From contig NZ_JAHBAK020000006.1 of the NCBI RefSeq assembly GCF_018500155.2, positions 1 to 52,276 on the forward strand: a stretch of DNA of 52,276 bases, read 5' to 3'. Source of the DNA: Polynucleobacter sp. GTDB taxonomy: Bacteria > Pseudomonadota > Gammaproteobacteria > Burkholderiales > Burkholderiaceae. Below, piece after piece: positions 9,238-19,301 of the stretch. Position 1 is the first letter of the stretch, and every line of letters starts with the position of its first letter. The position numbers and the translations under genes were made by a program. The notes beneath the pieces were generated by a model. That model saw only the letters and a list, made by a program, of their open reading frames with translations, was not told the DNA's origin and did not search any database.

Positions 9238-10071
9238 ATGACCTCTTTGTCCACCAGTACGCTCGCAGCCCTTGAGGAAATGCTTCTCAATACCGCTAGG
9301 CCTGCTCCTGCAGACTTCATGCCGATCTATTTTTTACGCAAAGATGGAGTGCAACAAACCATTGGTCACCTCAACCCAGATTTCCTACCCCATCTGCAAG
9401 AATTCCTAAACAGTAATTCGGTGCCACTCATCGCGCTTGAAAATGACGGCCTCAGACTTTATCAAGGCAAACCTAAAGACTTATCAGAGAGCTTAGGCCT
9501 GATTGCAAATAGCTTGCGTTTAAGTGGCTTTATACCCAGCTGGCGCAATGAAGATTTTGCATGGATCGATCAAAGCGGACACAAATTCTTTCGTTTAGAG
9601 CGTGCTGCTTTTCGTACCTTTGGATTTCGCAGCATGGCAACGCACATTAACGGTTACACCAATAACAATACCCTTTGGCTTGGTAGACGCAGTGAAAACA
9701 AACCGACGGATCCAGGCTTGCTGGATAACATCGCTGCTGGTGGTATTACAGCCGATGAAACACCTTGGATGAGTGCGCGCAGAGAACTTTGGGAGGAAGC
9801 TGGTATTCCTTCGCAAATTGCTGAAAATATTGAGCCTGTCGGCTGCATTCATATGCGTCGCCCCATTCCATCGCGAGGTTTTCATGATGAGCAGCTTTTT
9901 ATTTATGACTTAGAGCTCACTACTAACTTTATTCCGACCAATCATGATGGTGAAGTGAGTGGATTTATCGAAGTTTCCTATGCTGAGGCAGCCGCCCGCA
10001 TCTTGGCTGATGAATTCACTATTGATGCCGCTTTTGTAACGGCAGATTTCATTTTGCGCCGCAATAAGTAG
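9238..10071 (+). CDS. Nudix hydrolase with DUF4743-like N-terminus (thiamin-associated type)
   Basis: A 277-residue protein whose N-terminal ~120 residues resemble the DUF4743 region of Nudix proteins related to the C-terminal half of fungal Tnr3 and to yeast YJR142W. A complete Nudix box follows at residues 168-190 (G168, E174, R182-E183, E186-E187, G189). Known members of this family hydrolyse oxidised thiamin diphosphates such as oxo- and oxy-thiamin diphosphate, preventing poisoning of TPP enzymes. It sits directly upstream of the TPP riboswitch and thiC on the same strand, which fits that role. Specificity is inferred from family and context. The start at ATG 9238 lacks a clear Shine-Dalgarno. 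Confidence 0.85.
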   Translation: MTSLSTSTLAALEEMLLNTARPAPADFMPIYFLRKDGVQQTIGHLNPDFLPHLQEFLNSNSVPLIALENDGLRLYQGKPKDLSESLGLIANSLRLSGFIPSWRNEDFAWIDQSGHKFFRLERAAFRTFGFRSMATHINGYTNNNTLWLGRRSENKPTDPGLLDNIAAGGITADETPWMSARRELWEEAGIPSQIAENIEPVGCIHMRRPIPSRGFHDEQLFIYDLELTTNFIPTNHDGEVSGFIEVSYAEAAARILADEFTIDAAFVTADFILRRNK

Positions 10072-10137
10072 GCTTTTGACGTCTAGCGAAGCGCCCCTGA
10101 TAGGCGTCTTACATTCAAAACCTATTTCGTGGTTAAA

Positions 10138-12203
<2,066 letters not shown>

Positions 12204-12208
12204 ACCCG

Positions 12209-13354
12209 ATGACTCAATCAAATCTTCGCCTTCGCAAGTTTGCTATCGTGGGAGCCGGCCTAATGGGCCGACTTTTAGCATGCACGCTTGCACAGCGAGG
12301 AGCTCAGGTTGACCTATTTGATAAAGCAAGAGCCGATGGCGGTGGCGCGGCAGCACGTATTGCTGCCGCCATGTTAGCTCCCTTAGCAGAATCGGCGATT
12401 ACTGAAGACTCAGTAGTACGCATGGGAATGTATAGCTTGCCTCGCTGGAAAGAATGCATTGGACAGCTCTCTCATCCCGTATTTTTTCAGCAAGAAGGCA
12501 CCCTCATCGTTTGGCACAGTCAAGATGTAAGCGAAGCAGAACGCTTTACAAATCATCTTGAAAAAAATTGTCGCCATAACTCGCAATTACCCTTTCCTCA
12601 AAAGCTAACGAACAGCGAAATACGCCAGATTGAACCAGGGGTTGCTGAGCGTTTTATGCAAGGGCTGTTTCTTCCTGATGAGGGTCAGCTAGACAATCGA
12701 CAGCTCTTAGAGAGTTTGCTCAAAGAATTACAGCTACTTAAAGTCAATTGCCACTGGAATGCTGCGGTTGATCCACATCAGTTGCGCACTGAAAATAGGT
12801 ATGACTGCGTCATCGATTGCCGTGGAAATGGCGCCAAGGATGCTTGGGCCAGCTCCCTTAATAGCTTACGCGGGGTCCGAGGTGAAGTCGTCCGACTATA
12901 CGCCCCCGAAGTGAAATTGCGTCGTCCCACTCGCTTAATTCATCCTCGCTATCCCATCTATATTGCGCCCAAAGAAAATGACATCTATGTAGTGGGCGCC
13001 ACAGAAATTGAGTCTGAGGATCTATCTGATATGAGCGTTCGCTCTGCGATGGAATTACTCAGCGCTGTTTACACCGTACATAGTGGTTTTGCAGAGGCTC
13101 GTATTTTGGAAATGACCACGCAGTGTCGCCCCACTTTAAAAAACAATCTTCCAGAAATCCGGGTTCTAAAAGAAAAAGGATTGGCAGATTTGATCATGAT
13201 CAATGGCCTATATCGTCATGGATTTATGATTTCTCCTGCCGTAATGGATTGTGCCCTCGAAGTTTTAGAGCAAGGCCAAAGCAATACAGCCTTAGATCTT
13301 GGGTTATCCATTACGAGCAATATCAGCACCCATGAGTCCAGTCTATGCGCGTAA
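12209..13354 (+). CDS. thiO: Glycine oxidase ThiO (FAD-dependent)
   Basis: A 381-residue FAD-dependent amine oxidase that oxidises glycine to iminoacetate (dehydroglycine), the thiazole precursor in aerobes. The dinucleotide-binding motif is G15-A-G17-L-M-G20, followed by an acidic/aromatic strand end (VDLFDKA). The C-terminal FAD-binding part includes YRHGFMISPAV. Position between thiC and thiS/thiG separates it from other DadA-like oxidases. Its end overlaps thiS by 10 bp. Confidence 0.92.
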   Translation: MTQSNLRLRKFAIVGAGLMGRLLACTLAQRGAQVDLFDKARADGGGAAARIAAAMLAPLAESAITEDSVVRMGMYSLPRWKECIGQLSHPVFFQQEGTLIVWHSQDVSEAERFTNHLEKNCRHNSQLPFPQKLTNSEIRQIEPGVAERFMQGLFLPDEGQLDNRQLLESLLKELQLLKVNCHWNAAVDPHQLRTENRYDCVIDCRGNGAKDAWASSLNSLRGVRGEVVRLYAPEVKLRRPTRLIHPRYPIYIAPKENDIYVVGATEIESEDLSDMSVRSAMELLSAVYTVHSGFAEARILEMTTQCRPTLKNNLPEIRVLKEKGLADLIMINGLYRHGFMISPAVMDCALEVLEQGQSNTALDLGLSITSNISTHESSLCA

Positions 13355-13542
13355 TTGTTAATCAAGTAGAGTATGAAATGCCCAATCAGAGCGTCATTGC
13401 TGATGCGCTCTCTTTAATTGATGCCAAACCACCGTTTGCGGTTGCCGTGAATTTAAATTTTGTACCGAAGACGCAATATCAGCAATTTGCATTGAATGAA
13501 AATGATCAAATTGAGGTGATCGCCCCCGTGACCGGCGGCTAA
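13345..13542 (+). CDS. thiS: Sulfur carrier protein ThiS
   Basis: A 65-residue ubiquitin-like protein ending in the diagnostic Gly-Gly (VTGG). The C-terminus is adenylated and converted to a thiocarboxylate that donates sulfur to the thiazole ring on ThiG. It overlaps the thiO end by 10 bp and its TAA is followed immediately by the thiG GTG, so the three are probably translationally coupled. No ThiF is encoded here; activation must be by a ThiF/MoeB-type enzyme elsewhere. Confidence 0.95.
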   Translation: MRVIVNQVEYEMPNQSVIADALSLIDAKPPFAVAVNLNFVPKTQYQQFALNENDQIEVIAPVTGG

Positions 13543-14376
13543 GTGTTTGAAATATTTATGACAGCTCCTTTACCCAATAATCTTAATAGTGCTGATGCGC
13601 TCGTGTTGTACGGCGAGAGCTTTTCAAGTCGCTTATTACTAGGCACTTCGCGCTACCCATCGCCACAAGTCCTCGAAGATGCGGTCCGCGCCTCGCATCC
13701 TGCCATGATTACAGTGAGTCTTCGTCGACAAGGTACCAGTACCACAGATGCGCATAGCGGCTTTTGGGACTTACTGAAGAAAATGGCAGTGCCCGTGTTA
13801 CCCAATACCGCTGGTTGTCATAGCCCACAAGAAGTAATTGCTACTGCGCAAATGGCCCGAGAAGTTTTTGAGACAGATTGGATCAAACTGGAACTGATTG
13901 GCGATGATTACACTCTTCAGCCAGATACTTTACGTCTTGTGGAATCTGCACAAACCCTCATTAAAGATGGATTTAAAGTGCTCCCCTACTGCACCGAAGA
14001 TTTAATTGTCTGTCAGCGTTTAGTGGACGCTGGCTGCCAAGCAATAATGCCATGGGCTGCGCCAATTGGTACAGGGCAAGGACCACTGAATCCCTACGCC
14101 ATGAAATTACTACGAGATCGCATTCAAGTTCCGCTGATTGTGGATGCTGGTCTTGGACTACCCTCACATGCTTGCACTGTTATGGAATGGGGATTTGACG
14201 CAGTCCTGTTAAATACAGCAGTTGCGCTATCTAATGATCCCATTGCAATGGCTGAGGCATTTTCAACAGCAGTAACCGCGGGGCGCACTGCCTATCTTTC
14301 TGGCGCAATGAAGCCACAAGAATCTGCACAGGCCAGCACGCCTTTGGTTGGCACCCCTTTCTGGCATCAAGCGTGA
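13543..14376 (+). CDS. thiG: Thiazole synthase
   Basis: A TIM-barrel enzyme that condenses DXP, ThiS-thiocarboxylate and iminoacetate into thiazole phosphate. K115 in DWIKLELIGDD matches the Schiff-base lysine, and the phosphate-binding segments near PIGTGQGPLNP and VDAGLGLPSHA are present. With the GTG start right after the thiS stop the protein is 277 residues; ATG at 13558 would give 272 and also leaves the domain intact. Its TGA is followed within 10 bases by the thiE ATG. Confidence 0.95.
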   Translation: MFEIFMTAPLPNNLNSADALVLYGESFSSRLLLGTSRYPSPQVLEDAVRASHPAMITVSLRRQGTSTTDAHSGFWDLLKKMAVPVLPNTAGCHSPQEVIATAQMAREVFETDWIKLELIGDDYTLQPDTLRLVESAQTLIKDGFKVLPYCTEDLIVCQRLVDAGCQAIMPWAAPIGTGQGPLNPYAMKLLRDRIQVPLIVDAGLGLPSHACTVMEWGFDAVLLNTAVALSNDPIAMAEAFSTAVTAGRTAYLSGAMKPQESAQASTPLVGTPFWHQA

Positions 14377-14386
14377 GGATAAAAAT

Positions 14387-15313
14387 ATGAGCCTCATTCG
14401 CGACCTCGCTGATCAAATTATTCAGGCTCATCGTCAAGATGACTTATGTATTCCTATTCCGAAATTTTCTATTGGCTCACCCCCTCCGCGCATTGATAAT
14501 GAAGCTGCGGTCGATCATTACGAGCTCGCTGGTGCACTTGCAGCTGTTGAAATGGGATTTATTGAGGAAGACGCCAAAGTTTTAGGTCGGGCATGGTCGC
14601 GCATGACATTGCAAGATGGAGGATTTAATCCATTCAAATGGCCAAGTAGACCTGAGCATTTTGATTTACTGCCATGGACGCGCAATATGAATCCAAATGC
14701 CTTTAAGGAATGTCCAAAGCGTCTAGGACTATATGGCGTGATGCCCGACGCGGATTGGGTAAAGCGCATGGTTGAAGCCGAAATCCCTACCGTACAGTTA
14801 CGTTACAAATCAGAAGATCGTTTCAAAATACGCAAACAAATTAAAGAGGCTGTTAAGGCTACTGAGGGCAGCAAAACTCTGCTATTTATTAATGACTATT
14901 GGGAAGAAGCCGTTGATGCAGAGGCTTATGGCGTGCATTTAGGACAAGAAGATCTTGAAACAGCCAATCTAGAAGAAATTCGTGCTGCAGGATTAAGATT
15001 GGGAATCAGTACGCATGGTTACGCTGAGCTCGCTCATGCAGATCGGTTTTGCCCTAGCTATATTGCTATGGGCGCTGTTTTTGCGACTAACCTTAAAAAG
15101 ATGCCAACAGCCCCGCAAGGATTAGGCAGACTATATCAATATGCCAAGCTCATGAGTCACTATCCATTAGTGGCAATTGGCGGCATAGATCAAGACAGCA
15201 TTCATGCTGTTGCCAAGAGTGGTGTTGGTTCTGTTGCTGTAGTGAGAGCAATTACACAAGCAAAGGATCCAAAAGCTGCCGTTAAGCACTTACAGGAATT
15301 GATGCAGGCTTAG
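14387..15313 (+). CDS. thiE: Thiamine-phosphate synthase with N-terminal extension
   Basis: A 308-residue protein whose C-terminal ~200 residues are the ThiE TIM barrel: LYGVMPDADW, VQLRYKS, INDYWEEAVDAEAYGVHLGQEDL and VAIGGID. It couples HMP-PP and thiazole phosphate to thiamin phosphate. About 110 N-terminal residues precede the barrel, where most ThiE proteins start directly; I recognise no domain in them. The usual FPTxTK loop reads FATNLK here. The ATG at 14387 has GAGGA (14375-14379) seven bases upstream and is preferred over an in-frame TTG at 14348 inside thiG. Confidence 0.9.
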   Translation: MSLIRDLADQIIQAHRQDDLCIPIPKFSIGSPPPRIDNEAAVDHYELAGALAAVEMGFIEEDAKVLGRAWSRMTLQDGGFNPFKWPSRPEHFDLLPWTRNMNPNAFKECPKRLGLYGVMPDADWVKRMVEAEIPTVQLRYKSEDRFKIRKQIKEAVKATEGSKTLLFINDYWEEAVDAEAYGVHLGQEDLETANLEEIRAAGLRLGISTHGYAELAHADRFCPSYIAMGAVFATNLKKMPTAPQGLGRLYQYAKLMSHYPLVAIGGIDQDSIHAVAKSGVGSVAVVRAITQAKDPKAAVKHLQELMQA

Positions 15314-15331
15314 ATCTGGTCTAGTTATTGA

Positions 15332-16216
15332 TTAGAGAATATCTTTTTCATTGCGCAATGCGGTTGGAAAGAAATCATGCATATGCCATAAGGGCCCAGG
15401 ACCCTCGCCAATGCTAAGGAATTTACCCGCCTCTAATCCTGCTTCAACAAAGGCTATCGCCTTTGCAACAGCATGCTCTAAATCATGCCCGCCCGCTAAA
15501 TAAGTGGCAATGGCAGCTGCCAAAGAACAACCTGTTCCATGAGTATTAGTAGTATTGACGCGATAGTGTTTAAACACTTTTGATTGCACAACTTCTAGAT
15601 GATCTTCAACGGAACGCCATGTTAAGAAATCTGTGATTTGTGTATGACTGGCATCGAGATGACCGCCTTTTATCAAAACAGCCTGCGGACCTAAGTCAAG
15701 TAATTCTTGAGCGGCCAAAGCGAAATCATTAGGACCATGAATATCGCGACCTAATAATAAAGAAGCTTCATCTAAATTTGGTGTAATGAGTGTAGCCAAA
15801 GGAAACAACTCATTGATCATTGCTTGCGCAGTATCATCACCCCCCAAACTTGCACCCGAAGTGGCCCGCAATACAGGATCTAAGACCACTCTTTTGATGC
15901 CATGTTTACGTAACCCTTGCGCTACTACCTGAACAATTTCGGGACTTGCTAACATGCCGATTTTGACAATATCAGCGCCAATGTCTGTCATCACGGCATC
16001 CAATTGAGCCTCCACTACATCAAGATCTATATCTTGAATGCGAGACACGCCCAGGGTGTTTTGGGCAGTAATGGCGGTAATCACCGTCATCCCATAGCCA
16101 CCCAAAGCAGTGATGACTTTCAGGTCGGCCTGAATACCGGCCCCGCCACCGCTGTCCGAACCAGCAATGGTCAGTACTTTAGGGATCTGCACAGAAGTAG
16201 GAAGTAGTGATTGCAT
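15332..16216 (-). CDS. thiD: Hydroxymethylpyrimidine/phosphomethylpyrimidine kinase
   Basis: A 294-residue ribokinase-fold enzyme that phosphorylates HMP and HMP-P to HMP-PP for ThiE. The substrate loop TIAGSDSGGGAGIQADLK near residues 16-34 and the ATP/anion-hole motif NTHGTGCSLAAAIA near 223-236 are intact. It faces thiE, with only 18 bp between the stops, so it is not in the riboswitch operon. Its own upstream region is shared with tRNA-Asn, and no TPP aptamer is seen there. Confidence 0.95.
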   Translation of the reverse strand: MQSLLPTSVQIPKVLTIAGSDSGGGAGIQADLKVITALGGYGMTVITAITAQNTLGVSRIQDIDLDVVEAQLDAVMTDIGADIVKIGMLASPEIVQVVAQGLRKHGIKRVVLDPVLRATSGASLGGDDTAQAMINELFPLATLITPNLDEASLLLGRDIHGPNDFALAAQELLDLGPQAVLIKGGHLDASHTQITDFLTWRSVEDHLEVVQSKVFKHYRVNTTNTHGTGCSLAAAIATYLAGGHDLEHAVAKAIAFVEAGLEAGKFLSIGEGPGPLWHMHDFFPTALRNEKDIL

Positions 16217-16221
16217 CTTGC

Positions 16222-16227
16222 TATAAT
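16222..16227 (+). promoter_or_regulatory. -10 element of the tRNA-Asn promoter
   Basis: A perfect TATAAT lies 10 bases before the tRNA-Asn 5' end. No good -35 is visible at the normal spacing. The element also overlaps the upstream region of the divergent thiD gene. Confidence 0.5.
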
Positions 16228-16237
16228 ATCGGCTTAT

Positions 16238-16313
16238 TCCTCGATAGCTCAGTCGGTAGAGCGCCGGACTGTTAATCCGTAGGTCCCTGGTTCGAGCCCA
16301 GGTCGAGGAGCCA
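16238..16313 (+). tRNA. tRNA-Asn (anticodon GTT)
   Basis: A 76-base cloverleaf with acceptor TCCTCGA (16238-16244) against TCGAGGA (16303-16309), anticodon loop CTGTTAA giving GTT, T-loop TTCGAGC between CCTGG and CCAGG, discriminator G and encoded CCA. A rho-independent terminator follows within 10 bases. Confidence 0.97.
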
Positions 16314-16322
16314 AATGCGATA

Positions 16323-16351
16323 AGGGTCTAGAGCAATCTAGGCCCTTTTTT
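16323..16351 (+). terminator. Rho-independent terminator after tRNA-Asn
   Basis: A 10-bp stem AGGGTCTAGA / TCTAGGCCCT with one G-T wobble, a GCAA (GNRA) tetraloop and a run of six T. It directly follows tRNA-Asn and ends its transcript. Confidence 0.9.
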
Positions 16352-16460
16352 CATGGCGGAACAGCTTTCATTCGCCTTACATCACAATTAGCCTCAAATA
16401 CACCAGTAATCCTGGATGAGACGGGCAAAATACCTCGGCCAGCATTAAAATGCTTCAATC

Positions 16461-17777
16461 ATGAAAACACCGGAACTCCTTGCTCCTGCTGGCAGCTTAC
16501 AGATGCTCGAAACCGCTTTCGATTTCGGAGCGGATGCAATTTATGCTGGTCAACCTCGCTATTCATTAAGAGTCCGAAATAATGACTTTGGAAAAATTGA
16601 GGTTCTCAAGCAAGGTATCGATACTGCCCATGATTTAGGCAAAAAGTTTTATCTGGTATCCAACTTACTTCCGCATGGCGCTAAGACCCGCACCTATATT
16701 CGGGATATGTCTCCAGTAGTGGCATTAAAACCCGATGCGCTCATCATGTCAGATCCAGGGCTCATCATGATGGCTAGAGAAGCATGGCCAGATATGCCGA
16801 TTCACCTCTCCGTTCAGGCCAATACAGTAAACGGTGCATCTGCTAAATTCTGGCGCTCTGTTGGTATCAGTCGGGTCATTCTCTCCCGTGAACTTTCTTT
16901 TGATGAGATTGAGGAAGTGCGACAGGATTGTCCAGAGATGGAATTAGAAGTTTTTGTCCATGGTGCCTTATGTATTGCCTACTCCGGACGCTGTCTCCTC
17001 TCGGGATATATGTCTCATCGCGACTCTAATCAAGGAGCCTGCACTAATGCTTGCCGCTGGGACTATAAAGTCAAACCAGGCCAACAAAACCAAAGCGGTG
17101 ATGTGGTATTGCTGCAAGAGTCTCGCCGTCCTGATGACTTGATGCCCATGGAAGAGGATGAGCATGGCACCTACATCATGAACTCCAAAGATTTACGCGC
17201 AATCGAGCATATTGAGCGATTAACAAAAATGGGAGTTGACTCATTCAAGATTGAAGGTCGCACTAAATCCCCTTACTACGTAGCGCGCACCTGTCAAGCT
17301 TATCGCGCTGCAATGAATGATGCAGTAGCTGGTAAACCATTTAATACCGCCTTGCTAGGCAATCTAGAGGGATTGGCAAATCGTGGCTATACCGATGGTT
17401 TTTATGAGCGCCACCACGATAAAGAGTATCAACTCTATATGCGCGGCCATTCTCTCTCAGGCAGAAGTCTTTATGTTGGCGAAACTTTAGAAGTTGATCA
17501 AAATACTGGCCGAGTAAAGATCGACGTGAAGAATCGTTTCTCAGTGGGTGACAAACTTGAAGTGATTGAGCCAAGTGGCAACCAAGACATCACCTTAGAG
17601 TCCATGTGGAATATGCAAGGTGAGCCTATTAGTGTTGCACCAGGATCTGGGCACTTTGTTTGGATTCAGCTCAATCTGAAAAGTAAAAAAGCGTACATTG
17701 CTCGCTACACTCAAGATGCTGCCCCTATGGAAAGCACTGCATCTTGCTCAAGCGGTGAATCCTGTTGCAATGCATAA
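16461..17777 (+). CDS. trhP: tRNA hydroxylation protein, peptidase U32 family (TrhP/YegQ-like)
   Basis: A 438-residue U32-family protein beginning ELLAPAGSLQMLETAFDFGADAIYAG. The cysteine-rich core HGALCIAYSGRCLLSGYM and GACTNACRW (about residues 172-200) gives four cysteines for an iron-sulfur cluster. E. coli YegQ (TrhP) makes 5-hydroxyuridine at the tRNA wobble position from prephenate, and this protein matches it in length and motifs. Despite the family name it is not expected to be a protease. The last residues form an odd cysteine tail, SCSSGESCCNA. Confidence 0.85.
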   Translation: MKTPELLAPAGSLQMLETAFDFGADAIYAGQPRYSLRVRNNDFGKIEVLKQGIDTAHDLGKKFYLVSNLLPHGAKTRTYIRDMSPVVALKPDALIMSDPGLIMMAREAWPDMPIHLSVQANTVNGASAKFWRSVGISRVILSRELSFDEIEEVRQDCPEMELEVFVHGALCIAYSGRCLLSGYMSHRDSNQGACTNACRWDYKVKPGQQNQSGDVVLLQESRRPDDLMPMEEDEHGTYIMNSKDLRAIEHIERLTKMGVDSFKIEGRTKSPYYVARTCQAYRAAMNDAVAGKPFNTALLGNLEGLANRGYTDGFYERHHDKEYQLYMRGHSLSGRSLYVGETLEVDQNTGRVKIDVKNRFSVGDKLEVIEPSGNQDITLESMWNMQGEPISVAPGSGHFVWIQLNLKSKKAYIARYTQDAAPMESTASCSSGESCCNA

Positions 17778-17792
17778 GCTTTGCCGCTTGAA

Positions 17793-18329
17793 ATGACCGC
17801 GCCTCCAATACCCTCTTCAAAACGCAATATCAAAGAAGCACTTATAGAGGAAGCAAAAAAAGCATTTGCTTTATCAATCTATTTTGGATTGTGGTTTTGC
17901 GCTCTTGCATTTTTAGCAGTAACGGCACTTGAGGAACGCCCTATTCCATTATCGATATTTGGCTTTGCGATCGTCAAGGCTGCAATCACTGCAAAATTTA
18001 TGCTTGTTGGACAAGCCATTTTTCCCATTAAAGTGACCAAACATCATGGCATTGTGAGATCACTGCTTATAGAATCATTAATCTATCTGATGATAGTTTT
18101 AGCCCTCAACTATCTTGAAGCAGGAATTGATGGCGTTATCCATGGTAGGAACTTTATTGAATCCTTGGCCGCTTTTGGTCAATCCGATCCATTAAAAATC
18201 CTAGCTATGTCGATCCTATATTGGCTAATCGTCGTTCCCTACCTCGTGTTTACTGGCGCTTTAATCTTAATGGGCAAAGACAATTTCATCGCCTTGTTAT
18301 TTGGCAATAAAAACATTGCCGATCAATAG
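17793..18329 (+). CDS. Conserved four-span membrane protein, unknown function
   Basis: A 178-residue protein from ATG 17793; a TTG at 17781 would add four residues and neither start has a clear Shine-Dalgarno. Four hydrophobic segments lie near residues 25-45, 52-72, 88-108 and 140-165, after a charged cytoplasmic-looking N-terminus (KRNIKEALIEEAKK). The region between the third and fourth spans is polar. No family recognised. It follows trhP by 15 bp and precedes the next exported protein by under 10 bp, so the three may be co-transcribed. Confidence 0.7.
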   Translation: MTAPPIPSSKRNIKEALIEEAKKAFALSIYFGLWFCALAFLAVTALEERPIPLSIFGFAIVKAAITAKFMLVGQAIFPIKVTKHHGIVRSLLIESLIYLMIVLALNYLEAGIDGVIHGRNFIESLAAFGQSDPLKILAMSILYWLIVVPYLVFTGALILMGKDNFIALLFGNKNIADQ

Positions 18330-18337
18330 ACTTGGTG

Positions 18338-19246
18338 ATGGATCCGTCTTTATTCCGCGCGCTAAGTATGCTGGTTCGCATGCCACCTTTGCTCATGGCG
18401 TTCGTCATTTCAGTCATATGTGGGAATGCCTATAGTCAAGAAATTGAAGCGCGCGCTTATTCTAATGCGCCAATTGGCATGAACTTTGTCACCGGCGGAC
18501 TTGCGCAAGCCAAGAGCGGAACCTATACACTAAATACTCAAGCACTGAGCTTGACGCACGTCCTTGATGTCGGCGGGCAATCTAGTCGCATCACACTCCT
18601 ACTACCCTACTCTGAGCTCACCGGTACGGGTCAGCTAGGTGGACAAACGATTAATGCTTCAGCCGAAGGCCTTTCTGATCCAATGATCAAGGCCTCATTC
18701 AATCTTTATGGGGCGCCTGCACTCAACAATAGTGAATTCAAAAATTATCAGCAGGACTTAATTATCGGTGCGAGTGTAGCAGCAACCATACCTTGGGGAC
18801 AGTACAACAGTAGCCAAATGATTAATGTAGGGGCAAATCGTTCCCTTATTCAGCCTGCTATGGGTTTTTCACAAGCACTTGGACCATGGCGATTGGAATT
18901 GGCTGGTATGGCGACGATCTATACGAGCAATAATAATTTCATGGGCAACAATACCCTATCTCAAAATCCAATCTATTCGGGCGAGACGCATGCAATCTAC
19001 TACTTCCCTAATACTGCCTGGATTTCTGCTGACCTTACTTACTTCACTGGCGGTCAAACTTATGTGAACGGGCTAGCTGTTAACGGCATTCAAGAAAATT
19101 GGCGCTTTGGTGGCACCTTCTCATACCCCATTGATAGACAAAACTCCATCCGCATTACTGGCGGGAAAGGGGTCTACTCAAAAACAGATACTAGCTATAA
19201 CGCGATAGCGGTTTCATGGCAATATCGTTGGGGTGGCACTCCTTAA
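18338..19246 (+). CDS. Outer-membrane transporter-like protein (MetA-pathway phenol-degradation family)
   Basis: About 302 residues from ATG 18338; TTG 18332 and GTG 18335 directly precede it in frame. A signal peptide ends near NAYS-Q. The mature part starts EIEARAYSNAPIGMNFVTGG, a pattern I associate with the Phenol_MetA_deg 'transporter' family of outer-membrane proteins, and continues as alternating strands with many Gly, Asn, Ser and aromatics ending in WQYRWGGTP. Substrate unknown. It lies 8 bp after the membrane protein gene; a shared envelope role is only a guess. Confidence 0.7.
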   Translation: MDPSLFRALSMLVRMPPLLMAFVISVICGNAYSQEIEARAYSNAPIGMNFVTGGLAQAKSGTYTLNTQALSLTHVLDVGGQSSRITLLLPYSELTGTGQLGGQTINASAEGLSDPMIKASFNLYGAPALNNSEFKNYQQDLIIGASVAATIPWGQYNSSQMINVGANRSLIQPAMGFSQALGPWRLELAGMATIYTSNNNFMGNNTLSQNPIYSGETHAIYYFPNTAWISADLTYFTGGQTYVNGLAVNGIQENWRFGGTFSYPIDRQNSIRITGGKGVYSKTDTSYNAIAVSWQYRWGGTP

Positions 19247-19301
19247 GTGTACGATACACGCCAATACAATCAGCTTAATACAAAGACTATAAGAGACAAC
19301 C

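Noticed and set aside
19285..19298. CTATAAGAGACAA resembles the inner part of the Tn5 mosaic end at position 1.
   Set aside because: Only about 11 bases match, it is internal to the contig, and normal gene sequence continues on both sides; most likely chance.
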